Below are positions 24,582 to 36,205 of a stretch of DNA of 64,000 nt, one piece after another. The stretch's first letter is position 1. Each line of letters begins with the position of its first letter. The DNA comes from Eonycteris spelaea (taxonomy: Eukaryota > Chordata > Mammalia > Chiroptera > Pteropodidae): positions 744,001-808,000 of the forward strand of contig PUFA01000313.1 of the NCBI GenBank assembly GCA_003508835.1, given 5' to 3'. The notes beneath the pieces were generated by a model, which worked only from the letters and a program-made list of their open reading frames with translations, was not told the DNA's origin and did not search any database. Both the position numbers and the translations under genes were made by a program.

Positions 24582-24920
24582 ATCCATTCATTCATTAAGG
24601 ATTTATTGACTGCTTACTATCTGTCAGGCATTGTGCTAAGTGTTGAAACTATAACAGTAAACCAGAAGACTACAATGTCTACATTATTGGACCTTAGAAT
24701 TGGTGAAAGAAAAAGATGTAAATCATATTAATAAAGATATAATTAAAATGTTGATAATTCCTAGAGGAAAGAAAATGTATAAGAAGCAGTGGATAGCTTA
24801 GAATTGGGAGTCAGGGGAGGTTTCTCTAGGGTATTAGACATTTAAGCTGACATTTAAATAAAAAGTTGGAGCTAGCCAGACGAAGAGTTGCCCTTGAGAT
24901 GGGAAAGAGTCTGGTTTATT
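24582..24920 (-). mobile_element. L2 LINE fragment
   Basis: Antisense L2 over about 340 bases: 'cattcattcattaaggattt', 'gtcaggcattgtgctaagtg' near 24623, 'ggaggtttctctagggtatt' near 24816, and 'aagctgacatttaaataaaa' near 24844 in the consensus order. Confidence 0.82.
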
Positions 24921-26150
24921 TAAAGAACTGAAATAATAGTTATAATCATAATAACTTAAATTTATCTGATTCTTAAGCGTGTTACATCTCCCAATTCATT
25001 TATTCATGTTTCTCGACATTGGCTTCTGTACTTCCTTGCTTGTTCATCCATTTAGCCAATGTGTTCTGGCTTATTGACTTCAGTTCTCTGTCAGATAAGC
25101 TGTCTTTGGACAATATTCATAAGACTCTATTAGTTCAAAAGAACAGTGCTCCAAAATAGTGACTCCTCCTAAACTGCTACTTAAGGTGTGGTGATAGATT
25201 TAAATGAATCTCTAGGTCTTTTCTGCCTCAAGAACAGTTTCAAGCATTATCTTCAATGAGTTTCCTGAGCAATTCAGAAGTATCGGTTCTTTCCCTGACT
25301 ATAACTCTGGATGTCAATTTGGCAATGCAAGCAGCTTAAATGTGATGCCACAAGTGTACACCATTTGAAAACCTAGTCTCAAGAAGAATGAGTCTGAAAA
25401 ATGTGAGATATGCATCCATCCATGCACTTAGTAAAAATGAGTAGAAATAAGAAACACGCACTCACATACATACATGTGCACATGCACACACATGCAAATG
25501 CAGAATGGCTCCTTCTACTAAGAGGAGGGGAACAGGAGCAATTTCAGGTACCTAGACATGCCAGGGATGAGTAGAGATATATATTAGTGAACTTCAGGAT
25601 GTGTACATGAGGGGAGGGGGAATGGATATTTGCTTACATTTATAACACTTTAAATAGCACCTAATGCTTATGAGAACAGTTTTACTGCCATACTTATATA
25701 TTTCCTTAATAAATATTTTTGAGAATCCCATGTGCATAAAACATGATACTTAACATTGCTTAGAAAAGTGTTATATTTGTTAACTTCATCAAAGAAGCCA
25801 TCATGACTTCTTAGTCTAGGTAAAGTTCCCTGCTTCATATTTCTGCAGTGGCTCCAAATTTCCCTGTCATTACATTCGTCAGATTGTATTGCAATTAATT
25901 CTTCAATGTCTATCTTCCCTGCTAGGCTGTAAGTGATTTGACGTAATGAATGAATAAATGCTAAGAAATTAAAGAAGAAAAATAAAACCCAAATTCTGAA
26001 GGGCTTGGGTGCTCGGAATTATTTCTAAAATCTCCCCTTGGTGTAATGACACCTTTTTTATTTATTCAATTTCAAAAGTCCCTGGACTACCTGTTAATTT
26101 GTTTTTGAAAAAGTCCATGACACAACGTAGGATGACTGGAGACCTGTTCA
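24921..26150. other. Plain stretch, no gene seen
   Basis: No gene. A patch of CA/TA-rich DNA lies near 25456-25500. 'gggaggggg' near 25611 is a small purine tract. 25.7 kb may hold an L2 trace, too weak to call. Confidence 0.5.
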
Positions 26151-26154
26151 CTCT

Positions 26155-26310
26155 CATATCAAATTTATTGGATGTCTCTGTACCAGAAATGCTGGCAGCA
26201 CAGCACTGAACAAGATAATGGAATAAACAGTATGAACAGTGTGGCTGGGAAAGCTTTCTGATAGGGGAAGTACAAGGTGCTATGGGGGCTCATGGCAGGG
26301 CACCCAAGTG
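26155..26310 (-). mobile_element. L2 LINE 3-prime-end fragment
   Basis: 'aaatttattggatgtctctg' near 26161 and 'gcacagcactgaacaagata' near 26197 match the antisense L2 end, followed by 'gaaagctttctgatagggga' near 26250. Confidence 0.75.
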
Positions 26311-26319
26311 TGACTCTAA

Positions 26320-28140
26320 TGTGCGCTCAGCTAATTGAAGGTACTTCATTATGCTTATACATACCTGTAGGCAATAATAGGAAACCAGACATTAAAATCA
26401 TTAGCCTAGCATGCTAACCAGTTAATAAATTTCTCACCTGGCCTTCATAACCCTCAGAAAAGTCCTATGAACGAAAGGAAAATTCTCCCAGCAATTTTTA
26501 GAAAAAAAATAATTTAATGCATCTGTACCTTTGACTCTATCTCAAAAGGTACTCAGTGTTCATGTGTCTAGATACTTTAAGTATAATATGGGAAGAATAG
26601 TCTCTAAATCCAAACTCACACCTTTCAAACTATTCCAGATTCCTTTTGTGTAATTTCAGGAATTATGTCAAAAAACATTGGCTTAGCATTAAACTGAGAG
26701 AGAAAAAAAACAGCCGTGGAAGATTTTAAATACTGCCTTTTGTAGAGATCTGTGTGTGTCGCTACACATTCTTGCTATCTAAGTATATTGGCTGCTGGTT
26801 GAGGCAAAAAGAAGGGCTAGTTTTCAAGAGATCATTAAATCATGGTAAACATTCAGAGATTTCTCCTGTTCCTCTCCATTAGTCTGCATTATGGTGTGCC
26901 AAAGCTGTTTGTTTTTCATGCTTCTTGGAACCAAGCATCATGTTTTTGGTTAACAGTTCATGTCATCGCTGCCCAGGAATGAAACATTTCGGATCAAAGA
27001 AAAATTTAAATGATGGAACTGAAATCAAGAAAAATCTTGCTCTTATTTGTGGTAGAAAATTATTCATAAAAATGTATAGCTTTGAAAGAGATTGCAGGGT
27101 AATTTCCCCCAATGTTAAAATTTGAAAATCATAATTTGGTGCAAATTAAATTTTAAGAACATTATAAACACTTACAAATGGAAATTTACAAACTAAAACA
27201 ATATGGAAAACTCAACTGATTTTTAAAAGTGCTCTTAAAATCCAGAAAATCTGTACATTTAAAGATCTAGTTTAAAATAATGAATAAATACTGGAATTCC
27301 ATCTTTGATGTCATATATTTGACCTTTTGGTTTCCAAATATAAAGTGTTTATGAAGAAATAAGGAAAGTGTATGTATATATTTATACATACATATTTATT
27401 ATATATACTACAGAGTATGTGTGTGTGCATATAAATGAAATGAACTTGTAAATTGTACTAATTGCAATGAAAATTTTTAGTTATGATTTTTGATTCAAGT
27501 AATTGCATATGGTATACTTAAACACCAGTTATCTATACTTAAGGACAAATTTATGTGTATGATTTTTGAATTTTATTGTTTATAATCATAAATCTTAAGT
27601 ATTGCAGATGCTTTGAGTTTTTTTTAGGGCAGGGTATTTTAAAATGGAAGTCACAATTATCATTTCAGCATTGTGTCTGGTAATACTGCCAAAAGACACA
27701 AAATTTGAGAATCTTTGGGATGTCAACATCTTCGTATATAGGACAACATCATTCTAATGGTGCAATTAAATAAAATGACATCCAACTTCAGAGCATGAGA
27801 CAAGCAGCCCCAAGTTGCAAAAGGACAGGGCTAACTATATTAAGCCAGCCCAGCCATATGAGTCACTGCACATTAATGGGAGTTCTGTCACAGACTGAGG
27901 ACAGATTGCCCTTTAAATCTTTTCAAAATATTCATATGTACCCATGGAATACATGCAATCTGGCAGCTTCTTCTGATGTGTGTGTGTATGATATGCCATG
28001 AGTGTTTTGTAACATCATACTTGCCTGGCAGAGAAAAGTGTTACAATATCTAAAAGACAGTTGAGTAGGCACTGATATAAATTTTCCTGATACTTAACAT
28101 TATAAAATGTATCATTTTGTATGTCAAAATTATTCTTTTC
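26320..28140. other. AT-rich stretch, no gene seen
   Basis: No conserved gene. The 66-residue frame at 26925-27125 and the 68-residue frame at 27795-28001 match nothing I know. An AT-alternating patch lies near 27370-27410. Confidence 0.5.
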
Positions 28141-28144
28141 TTCT

Positions 28145-28295
28145 TATCAAGTCAGAATAATATAATGAAAAATATCACAGCTGTTAGAGTAGAAAAGGCC
28201 TAGGTTCAAATCCCAGCCCTCCCAGAAGAAGCTATGCTCAATTTTACCACCTCTAAAATGGGGACAATATTAACTACAGAGATCGGTTGTCAGAA
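28145..28295 (+). mobile_element. MIR SINE, 5-prime part
   Basis: 'ggttcaaatcccagccctcc' near 28203 and 'cacctctaaaatggggacaa' near 28247 match the MIR sense strand (gggttcgaatcccagctct; ctgtaaaatggggataa). Similarity fades near 28,295, where another repeat starts. Confidence 0.82.
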
Positions 28296-28815
28296 AACTC
28301 TGACTCTTAAACTGGCTATAAGGAAATGCATTATTTCTCATCACAAGAAATCCCAAGGTAGGGTAGCCTCCAAGCACAGTACGCCAATGATTGGCTTGAC
28401 TACTTTGCAATTCTCTTTCCTCTTCCCTAAGTTGACTTTGCTTCCCTCAGGGTCAGAGCAGTATGTCTGTGGCACATTAACACATTCAAACAAGTCAATA
28501 TCAGAAGAAGAAGAAAGCCAATCTTTCACATTGTCTCCATTTAATGAGGGACACTCTGACAAACGACTTCCTGGACAGAAGACCTCCTCCTCAAGTTTCA
28601 TTGGCAAGAATTAGATCATATGTCCATTCCTGATGATCATTGATGGTGGGAACTGGGACCACCCCGGAAGCCTTAGAGCACTGGGATCTAATCCTGAGCA
28701 GAAAATGAGGTTGTCCATCTACCATGTTACGGGGGGGGGGGGGCACAGGGGTAAGATATCTGAAAACTGGGAGTACTTTTGGCAAGAAAGAAAGAAAAAA
28801 ATGGAAGCTGAGTAA
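28296..28815 (-). mobile_element. Mammalian interspersed repeat between two MIR pieces, family unresolved
   Basis: Starts 'ctataaggaaatgcattatt' and carries 'aaatcccaaggtagggtagc', 'agtttcattggcaagaatta' (counterpart of tctcattggccagaattggg) and 'tcatatgtccattcctgatg' (tcacatgcccactcctaga). I recognise this order from a frequent mammalian repeat, but I am not sure whether it is an LTR or a DNA element, and strand is tentative. The 126- and 88-residue frames here are products of the repeat. A 13-G run sits at 28731-28743. Confidence 0.55.
28731..28743. repeat. Homopolymer of 13 G
   Basis: A pure G run; the longest G run in the window. Length could be unreliable in an assembly. Confidence 0.96.
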
Positions 28816-28819
28816 GACA

Positions 28820-28945
28820 AACAATGACTGGGAAAGCACCTCATAGAGTGTTCTGAGTACTAAATGAAACCATACATTATAAAGTCCATCCTATGTGTCT
28901 GACACAAAGTAAGTACTAAATAAAAGCTACTAATATTATCATCAT
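28820..28945 (+). mobile_element. MIR SINE, 3-prime part
   Basis: 'agcacctcatagagtgttct' near 28835, 'gtctgacacaaagtaagtac' near 28897 and the AATAAA-like 'taaataaaagctactaatat' near 28918 match the MIR 3-prime half, ending in a TTATTATTG-type tail. Confidence 0.82.
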
Positions 28946-29075
28946 TGTTATTATTGTTGTTATTAAACTCTAAGGTGAAACATTTTAATAGGAGCCATAG
29001 TTGGATGGTTGGGATTCAAAATAAATATGCCTTGTTTCACTAATTATCTCCATGACTCAAACTCTATACCAGGAA

Positions 29076-29130
29076 TTGTTGTTGTTGTTGTTCTTGTTGT
29101 TGTTGTTCCTGTTCTTGTTGTTATTGTTTT
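29076..29130. repeat. (GTT)n trinucleotide repeat, interrupted
   Basis: GTT units with TTC and CCT interruptions. It encodes the poly-Leu string of a small plus frame (29052-29240), which is not a real protein. Confidence 0.93.
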
Positions 29131-29274
29131 CTCACATATGTTTTTTGTTTTATTTCCTCCAACTCTTTAAACATGCCCAAACCATTCTAAGCTCACAGGT
29201 GGTACAAAAACAAGCCACAGGGAGGTTTCCCAACCCCTAGCTTAAGGCCAGTACTCCTTAGCTTCTGAGTTCCC

Positions 29275-29405
29275 AAGTTACTCCATCTGTAAAATGGAGA
29301 TACTTGTAGTGCTTTCTTCGGTGTTGTGGTGAGGATCAAATAATTGATGTATACAAATTAGAACCAGGACTGACTCATGGCACTTAATAAATATTAGTGA
29401 TGGAG
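29275..29405 (+). mobile_element. MIR SINE 3-prime fragment
   Basis: 'ctccatctgtaaaatggaga' near 29281, 'tggtgaggatcaaataattg' near 29326 and 'ggcacttaataaatattagt' near 29379 match the MIR 3-prime half. Confidence 0.85.
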
Positions 29406-29584
29406 GTTGTTGTTTTCATTTTAATGCACCACACATTTTCATCCATCAGCCAACAAATGTATTCAGAGATAAAACATCAATAACTGCAAGCGAGTACATT
29501 ATAAGCTAATAACAAATTTTGTTGTTAAGGTATACAAGAAGTGCTGTGGAACTAGCTTCAAGTGAGAGGAAGCTGGGCACAAAA

Positions 29585-29822
29585 GAAGAGCATGAGCTTA
29601 TGAATCAGGCAGGTTAGGTTTCAATTCTGAGTCTACCACTTTGCAGCTGTTGTGACCTCAAGAAAGTTATTTCACCTCTCTGTGCCTTACTTTCATCATC
29701 TATAAAAATTAGATCTTAATAAGGCCTGCCTCGTAGGATTGATCTCAGTGCTAAAAGAGGACGCACGTCAAGAGACTGGTACATTGTAAGAGCCCAATAA
29801 ATGGCAGTTGCTATTATTTTTC
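29585..29822 (+). mobile_element. MIR SINE, near full length
   Basis: One of the best MIR copies here: 'gaatcaggcaggttaggttt' near 29600, 'tctgtgccttactttcatca' near 29679, 'ctcgtaggattgatctcagt' near 29730 and 'gagcccaataaatggcagtt' near 29790, ending 'gctattattttt'. Confidence 0.92.
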
Positions 29823-30450
29823 ATTTCTTTTCATTTATATTAAAATACCTCTGAGGCTGTGTCTCCAAAATAGCCAGTCCATTACTTAGGGGAAAATAAC
29901 AATTGCTTGATTGTGATTTCACTATTTTTTGACTGCCTTAACTAACTCAGTAACTCACAACAACCAATGCATGTAGAAAAACAAGAATTGACTGGTTAAT
30001 TAAGCCTAAAATGTTGATCCAATAGGCCTGTGTATATGCATAGCTTGATTATGATTTCTTTCAGTTATATACTGCATTTCTTAATATATCTGACAGGAAG
30101 ATGATTGAATTTTAATTATTCAATTTTAAAGTTTGTGCCCAGAGGCTACTAAGCTTCAATTTAGCTTTGTTGCTGAGTTGATTGGACATTTTCTCCCTGG
30201 CTAGGCTAATCCTAAATTTCACCTTCTCATACTAGGTGTTTGCTAATACATATACTAATTTGAAACAAATCTTCAGGCTCCTGATAAAAACCACTCAAGT
30301 CTGGGTCAAAAAGTCAAATCATCATGTAGGTATGATATGGGCAGCTTGAAGGCATAGGGGCTGCTATTTATAAGGGGATTGAAAATATAAATGTATAGTT
30401 GTGATTTTAAGTATCAAATTTGAGTTTTAACAGAATATGGACTAATATTG
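29823..30450. other. Plain stretch, no gene seen
   Basis: AT-rich; no gene or confident repeat recognised. Confidence 0.55.
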
Positions 30451-30454
30451 CAAG

Positions 30455-30570
30455 ATTACCTGCTATGCACCACACATAGTTGATGGACCTGAAGCGCAGA
30501 GAGGCCAAATAAGTCATCCATGCCATATAACTAATATATGTATGAAGGAAGAGCAAATCAACTGGTCCTT
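30455..30570 (-). mobile_element. MIR SINE fragment (weak)
   Basis: 'acctgaagcgcagagaggcc' near 30487 and 'aataagtcatccatgccata' near 30509 resemble the antisense MIR core (actgaggcacagagaggtt; gtcacacagcta). Confidence 0.6.
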
Positions 30571-30754
30571 CCTACCAATTACCCATTAAGTTTTGTGTTG
30601 AATTAAATGACATAGTATAGTCTCTCGTTCTCAAAAAACAGTTAAGGAGTTTCTTTTATAACTCTGGTTTTAGTTCTGTTTAGTCCTCAAAAGACAAATA
30701 GCTAATATTTACCAAATTACTGGGATTCACTATTTAAGAAGAAAAATGTATCCC

Positions 30755-30900
30755 CTTGTGACCTGTAGGTGCCTGGAAGGCAAGGACTATGTCTGCCTTA
30801 CTTACTGCTGTATTCCCAGTGTCGAGAGAAATGCTTGGCACATTTTAGCTGTCCAATGCATATTTCTTATACATTTGATAACATAAATGAGAAATTGAAA
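30755..30900 (+). mobile_element. L2 LINE 3-prime end
   Basis: 'ggaaggcaaggactatgtct' near 30774, 'actgctgtattcccagtgtc' near 30804 and 'gaaatgcttggcacatttta' near 30828 match the L2 terminal block in order. Confidence 0.85.
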
Positions 30901-31199
30901 TCCTAGAAAAAGGAACCTGAGTTTTAAAGTCCTGACCATGACTCACAGTGAGGCATCAGATAACTGAGAACTCCAGAAGCAATGAATCTGTATACAAGGC
31001 CCACTTCACTTAACCTTTGGGAATAAATTGCTGAAAATCTTAGCTGAGTAATGCTCCAGTGTGGGTAGAATTGTCCTCTGGTGAATGTTCTGATGCTCCA
31101 TTCAGATCACGCTTTCAAAACTGAAAGATTTATCCTTTCAACAACTGGGAGTATTGGCTGCAGTATAGCCCTCAGTGCTCAGCTCTTAACAGAAATTGC

Positions 31200-31526
31200 G
31201 TAAGCTGAAATGATACACCTTGCTAAATGTCACAGCCCCTTCCTGGGGCAGTGCACATTTAGTGAATAATCGCTAGAGTGGCATAAAAGCCTATCCCCCA
31301 TGCCCGAACTCAAAAAACTCTAAAGAACCATCCCAGTTTCAAAACACTTCATGGTGATGACTGAGGTCTTTGTTGAGACTATCACAGACCAGGTTCTCCC
31401 TTTACCCAATCCTTCTTCTTTCCCTTCTCTTCCCCTTATATTGATCCCAAAGACACTTCTTAATAAATATCCTGCATGCTCATCTGTATTTCAATATCTG
31501 CTTCCTGGAGAACCCAACCTTTGACA
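31200..31526 (+). mobile_element. LTR, ERVL-like group (left end uncertain)
   Basis: The right part ends 'ggagaacccaacctttgaca', a common mammalian LTR end, preceded by AATAAA at 31462-31467 and a TATA-like 'gcataaaagc' at 31281-31290. TATA, AATAAA and the CA end are in normal LTR order and spacing on the plus strand. The left end was not located, so 31200 is a placeholder. No internal region was seen. Family not assigned. Confidence 0.62.
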
Positions 31527-31919
31527 AATCCCAAGTTTTACAGCAGAAATAATTGTGAATTTGGCATTCAAACTGATGATATGCCATGTTTTTCTTAGCT
31601 TAATGTTCCCACCAAATTAAAAAAATAATAATAACTGAATAAAATGAACTCTCCAAGAAGGCAAACATTGTTCTTTCTGTGGCTTTTCATGCAGTGTTAT
31701 ATCTGAGTTAAATTGTGGCCTAAGATCAAAACTCCTGGTCAAGTGGTAGAGACATAGTTGGGGTCTATAGCACACCCATTCTGACTGGTCAGTTCCTCCA
31801 CCTTACGGTTGTTAAGTATTTTGAACATTAGCCCCACCTAAAACATATGGCTTTCGAAGCAACTGGATTATATTACATTTTGCCATAGTAATTATTTTCA
31901 ATTCTCTTCCTTTTAGAAT

Positions 31920-32040
31920 TTTGTTCTGTTCCTCCTTTTGCACTTCTCCCATATGTCTGCCTCTCTTCCCTCATTCTTCCATCTCCTCACCTCTGCCCTC
32001 TCTTTCTACCCATCACCCTTTCAGTCTTCACTCTCTACCT
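31920..32040. repeat. Pyrimidine-rich low-complexity tract
   Basis: Mostly C and T over about 120 bases ('cctctgccctctctttctac'), with no unit structure. Confidence 0.7.
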
Positions 32041-32399
32041 ACATATTATTATGACCTTATTCTAGGTTAAGTTTGAAGCAGGCAGGCAGTCTAGGCATAC
32101 TGGTGCAGGTCTGATATTTGCATCTTGATTAATATTTGGACTTGGAATTATATGAAAGCCTCAAGGCATTGATTTTAGATAATCCTGCTTTACTGAATCC
32201 AAAAGTCTTGATCAATTAATCTACATGGTTCTGCTTAATTCTGATACTATGATACCTTGGCTAGATTCCTGTCCAATGGGCTAAAACCCATCAAACCTAG
32301 AACACTTCCCATGTCCCGCTTGAGTGCAGAGCAGATCCTAGATGAAACATAATTCAAATTTTGAAGAGTATGACCTAAAAATCTGAGTAGCTGTCTATA

Positions 32400-32700
32400 C
32401 TAATAATAATTTAACATTATTAGCAAAAACAACAATCATAATAGCTAAGATATTTTGAGTGCTACTATATGCCTGACATTGTGCTAAGAGGTTTTCATAT
32501 ATTAAACAACTTAACCCTCACAACAATTCAATGAGACAGGTGCTATCCTTTTTGCTTTTATTCACAGATGTTGAAAATGAAATTGATGATGTTATGTGAT
32601 TTGCTGAATGCCATACAACTATTAAGTGATGAAAGCAAGATATAAACCCATGTAGTCTCTCAAAAGAAACGCATTCTCTAAAATCTTCCAATTTTGCCTC
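32400..32700 (-). mobile_element. MIR SINE (MIR/MIRb), near full length
   Basis: 'gcctgacattgtgctaagag' near 32471, 'cctcacaacaattcaatgag' near 32516 and 'gatataaacccatgtagtct' near 32639 match antisense MIR in order. The 89-residue minus frame 32518-32787 overlaps it. Confidence 0.85.
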
Positions 32701-32819
32701 AACATCATCATGGGGAACATAATGTCTATGGCTATGTTCCAATTTCAGTAAAATGTTGACAGATTCTGTATGCACGTGCACACACACAGATTCCTATAAT
32801 ACAAAATGGTACATGAAAT

Positions 32820-33070
32820 CACAGAAACTTCCACCTCAAAGAAGCTTTTTCTGTTCTTGCCAAACTGACTTTATTGTTTGCCCTTGGCACTACCATAGTT
32901 TTGCACATTCCTTCAGTGAGGAATTATTCCATTATATTTAATTGTAGTTATACCATCTGTTTTTCCCACTAGACCATGAGATCTTTTCAGGAAGTCTATT
33001 CGGTTCATTGTGGCATCACTAGCTCTTAATATCATGTCCATTACATATTAGTCACTGTATAAATGAAGAA
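32820..33070 (+). mobile_element. L2 LINE 3-prime end
   Basis: 'cactagaccatgagatcttt' near 32968 is the counterpart of the L2 phrase ccactagactgtaagctcc. The preceding 'gactttattgtttgcccttg' fits the block before it. 'cactgtataaatgaagaagt' is the decayed tail. Confidence 0.7.
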
Positions 33071-33094
33071 GTGGCAATATGGACAGAAAGAAGA

Positions 33095-33640
33095 GAGCAA
33101 CCAATTCTTAATAAAGGTATTATCAAAAGATTTGCAGAGGAGGTGACATTCTAATTAGGAGTGCCCTGATTATATAAGAGCAGAAGGGACTTTATAGTTC
33201 ATGGGGATAGACTATTTTCAGGTACCAAAGAAAAGAAGAATTCTGAGGGCTGGAACATAAGATGCATAGAAGATGCTGTGTTGCATGGAAAGCAGTATAA
33301 AGAAGCCCATAACCAAGCTGGAAGGGCAATTATATTTAATTGTAGTTTATACCAGGTTGCAAAGAGGGTCATATAATAACTTGTCAAGGAAAAGGAGTTA
33401 AGATATTATTAGATATTTGATAGGGAGACATTGGAGGGTTTTAGAGATTTTATAGAAAGATTGACAAAGCTTATTTTAATTTTTAAAGATCATTCTGGCT
33501 GCTATATGGAGAATGGAGAGGATTCAGAAAACAGGAGAACAATTAGGGGTTTTCACAGTCATTCAGGTTAGAGAAAATGATAGTTTGAACTGGGTGGTCA
33601 TAGACAGTTGGAGAGAAGTAAATAAATCCAGAATTTAAGA
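33095..33640 (-). mobile_element. L2 LINE fragment
   Basis: 'gcagaggaggtgacattcta' near 33134, 'cattggagggttttagagat' near 33430, 'agatcattctggctgctata' near 33487 match antisense L2 in order. It lies tail to tail with the plus-strand L2 just before it. The minus frame 33199-33387 is inside it. Confidence 0.85.
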
Positions 33641-33647
33641 AAGAAAT

Positions 33648-33702
33648 TGATAGATGATAGATATAGATAGATGACAGAGGATAGAAAGATAGAGAAATAG
33701 AT
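33648..33702. repeat. GATA-rich simple repeat
   Basis: 'agatgatagatatagataga' and similar units, imperfect. Confidence 0.85.
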
Positions 33703-33844
33703 GTTAGAGATGAATGTTGAACTGGCAGAATATGAAAATTGATATGAAGAAAAAATAAAGAAAAAAGCTTAGAATGAATCTAAAGCTTAATATGAGAAGT
33801 ATGGGAAATAACGCGTTCGATGAAGAGCTAATGCACTTGGTTTG

Positions 33845-34565
33845 GTGTGTCTTTTTTTCTTTAATTGAAATAGAGTTGACATACAATATTATATTAGTTT
33901 CAGGTGTATACAATATGGTGGTTTGACATTTCAATACCTTACAAAGTGATCATTATGTTAAGTCTAGTAACCATCTGTTACCATACAAAGTTATTAAAAT
34001 GTAATTGACTATATTTTCTATGCTGTAATTTACATCCCCGGTGACTTATTTATTTATAACTGGTAGTTTGTACCTCTTACTCCTCTTCACATGTTTTGCC
34101 CATCCTCCATCCCCTCCTCTTTGGCAACCATAAATTTTTTATGTGTTTATAAGCCTGTTTCTGTTTTGTTTGTTTTGCTTTTTAGATTATAAATATAAGT
34201 GAAATAATATGGCATTTATCTAGGTCCATGTGTATTGTTGCAAATGGTAAGATTTCATTCTTTTTATGGCTGAGTAATATTCCATTGTATATATGTACCA
34301 CAGCTTCTTGATTCATTTGTTTATCGATGAACACTTAGGTTGTTTCCATATCTTGGCTAATATAAATAATGCTGCAGTGAATACAAGGGCATATATATCT
34401 TTTCATATTAGTGTTTTCAGTTTCTTTGATAAGTACTCAGAAGTAGAATTGCTGAATCATACATAGTTCTATTTTTAGGTTGTTGAGCAATTTCCATACT
34501 ATTTCCCACAGTGGCTGCACTATTTTACATTCCTAACAACAGTATGTCTTATGTTTATTTTTCAT
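33845..34565 (-). mobile_element. L1 3-prime end, about 0.7 kb
   Basis: On the plus strand it begins with a T-rich run (the reverse of an A tail) and 'attgaaatagagttgacata', 'tagtttcaggtgtatacaat', 'agtctagtaaccatctgtta', 'tggctgagtaatattccatt' near 34268 and 'ctgctgaatcata' style blocks near 34452, then 'cccacagtggctgcactatt' near 34505. All follow the L1 3-prime UTR and ORF2 end, antisense. The copy is better preserved than the other L1s here, and its 5-prime end is truncated near 34,565. Confidence 0.93.
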
Positions 34566-34569
34566 AGAT

Positions 34570-35940
34570 GCACCATTTTTTACCACGATTGAAACACATA
34601 GATTAAATTTCTCATAAAATAAAAGCAATACTACATATGACCACCAGGTTCTTCAAGCCCCTCCTTTGACTCTCAGTTGTTGTTAACAGAAATAAAATTT
34701 GTTTGGATTGAGTTAACATTTTAAGTTGTTATATTTCCTGAGTAGAATCGCCTACTTAATTATTTCATTCCTTCAAAAGTTGTCTTTTATCATTCTTGCA
34801 CTCTGTCACAGAGGTATTTCCTGTTATAGATTCTTACAATGCAAATTCATGACTTGCTAATTCCATATGATACTGAATATATTATTGCCAGTATGTTATA
34901 GTACATTAAGCCAATCTATAATAATAGTTACCTGAATAATTTATAAATACAAAAGCTTGATTCTCTTTCCTTTCAATTACTCTTGTTTCAGAGGATTATT
35001 TTTACTTTTTACTCTTTTTAAAATGTACTCTAGGTAGGTTTTGTCACAAATCTAAATGGATTCAGAGTCTAGGCAGATATGCTAAATGAGTAAAGCAGGC
35101 AGTTATAAGACAATATGGAATGGTGAAGCCTACAGTGAAAGCGGAGGTAAATCTTATTGAACAATGTTTAAAAACAGAGAAAGAGAAAGCAAAAAGTTAA
35201 AACACTGTTTAAGCAGAATCAAAATATATCTGATGGCAAATTTCTCATTTTTCAGACTGTGCTTTAACAATCATATGGGATAGGGATTTTCTTGGCATGG
35301 ATAGGTCTCTGTTACAAACAGAAACTATCCTAGCTTGGCAAGAGGGGATTAAGTATAAAAATATTAGGTATAAAATATTATAGCCCAGTAGGGAAGGAGA
35401 AAAAGCTGGACTTGAATAGTTCTGGGGTGAAGCTAAGAGCAGAACAGTGCTAAATGGATGAATTTGGCTCCAGAGCTGGCCACTGATATGGTTATAGCAT
35501 CCAATTCATAGTATTCAAGAATCATGGTTAACTCAGTTGGGAGTGACCAGTGTTAATAGTCAATAAGACCTAATGTGCTATGTAAGACATGGCAGCAGGC
35601 ATTTTGAGATGTAATGATGCTGATAATTGGCCCAGCATGGATGCTGGGGTGGTGTGGGGGTGTATCTGTCCACATGGTTGAGAATCAGGCATAAGGGAAA
35701 CTGAATCCAGCTCTTCAGGGAAGTTGGCTTATGTGATGTTAAAAGAGCATCAGGGCTGCCAGGAAGTGCTCTAGGGTTCTGCACAGGTTTCTCGAGTTGC
35801 GGAGTTCAAATTAAGAAAACAAAGAAGGATCAGTGTGATATGGGCTGAGCAAAAAGGCATTAGGATGGGGAATGCCTATGAAGCAGTGGGTATTTATGTA
35901 CCCAAGGCACACCTTCAGGCACATGAGTTACCAGACTTAA
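34570..35940. other. Plain stretch, no gene seen
   Basis: No conserved gene or confident repeat. The minus frame 35578-35784 shows nothing conserved. Confidence 0.5.
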
Positions 35941-35955
35941 GACAGCAACACTAGA

Positions 35956-36200
35956 GCTTCCGGTCAAGATGGCAGAGTAGGTAAATGCTATGCTTGCCTC
36001 TTGTCATGACCACATCAAAATTACAATTAAAAGACAGAACAGCCATCACTGGGAGTCACCTGCGGTCAAGCTGAACAGAAGCCCTGCAACTGGAGACACA
36101 CAGAAGAGGACACCTCAAGAATGATGCCAACTGTAATTTAAAAATAAAAATATATATATTAAACTAAAAAAAAAAATAAAATAAAATTTGTAAAAAGAGA
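35956..36200 (+). mobile_element. Short L1 5-prime-end fragment with A-rich tail
   Basis: Begins 'gcttccggtcaagatggcag', the typical start of an L1 5-prime UTR in several laurasiatherian lineages. It runs for about 170 bases, then passes into A-rich DNA (36139-36186) with a run of 11 A. No ORF1, ORF2 or 3-prime UTR is present. This may be an internally deleted L1 retroposed with its tail, or a 5-prime L1 piece next to an unrelated A-rich tract. The flanks hold related 'aacacta' words (35947-35953, and near 36207 and 36237). Confidence 0.72.
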
Positions 36201-36205
36201 GAGAG

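Noticed and set aside
28234..28614. 126-residue plus frame and the opposite 88-residue frame
   Set aside because: Both lie in MIR and another interspersed repeat.
29052..29240. Poly-Leu small protein that looks like a signal or membrane segment
   Set aside because: The Leu run is the translation of a (GTT)n repeat region.
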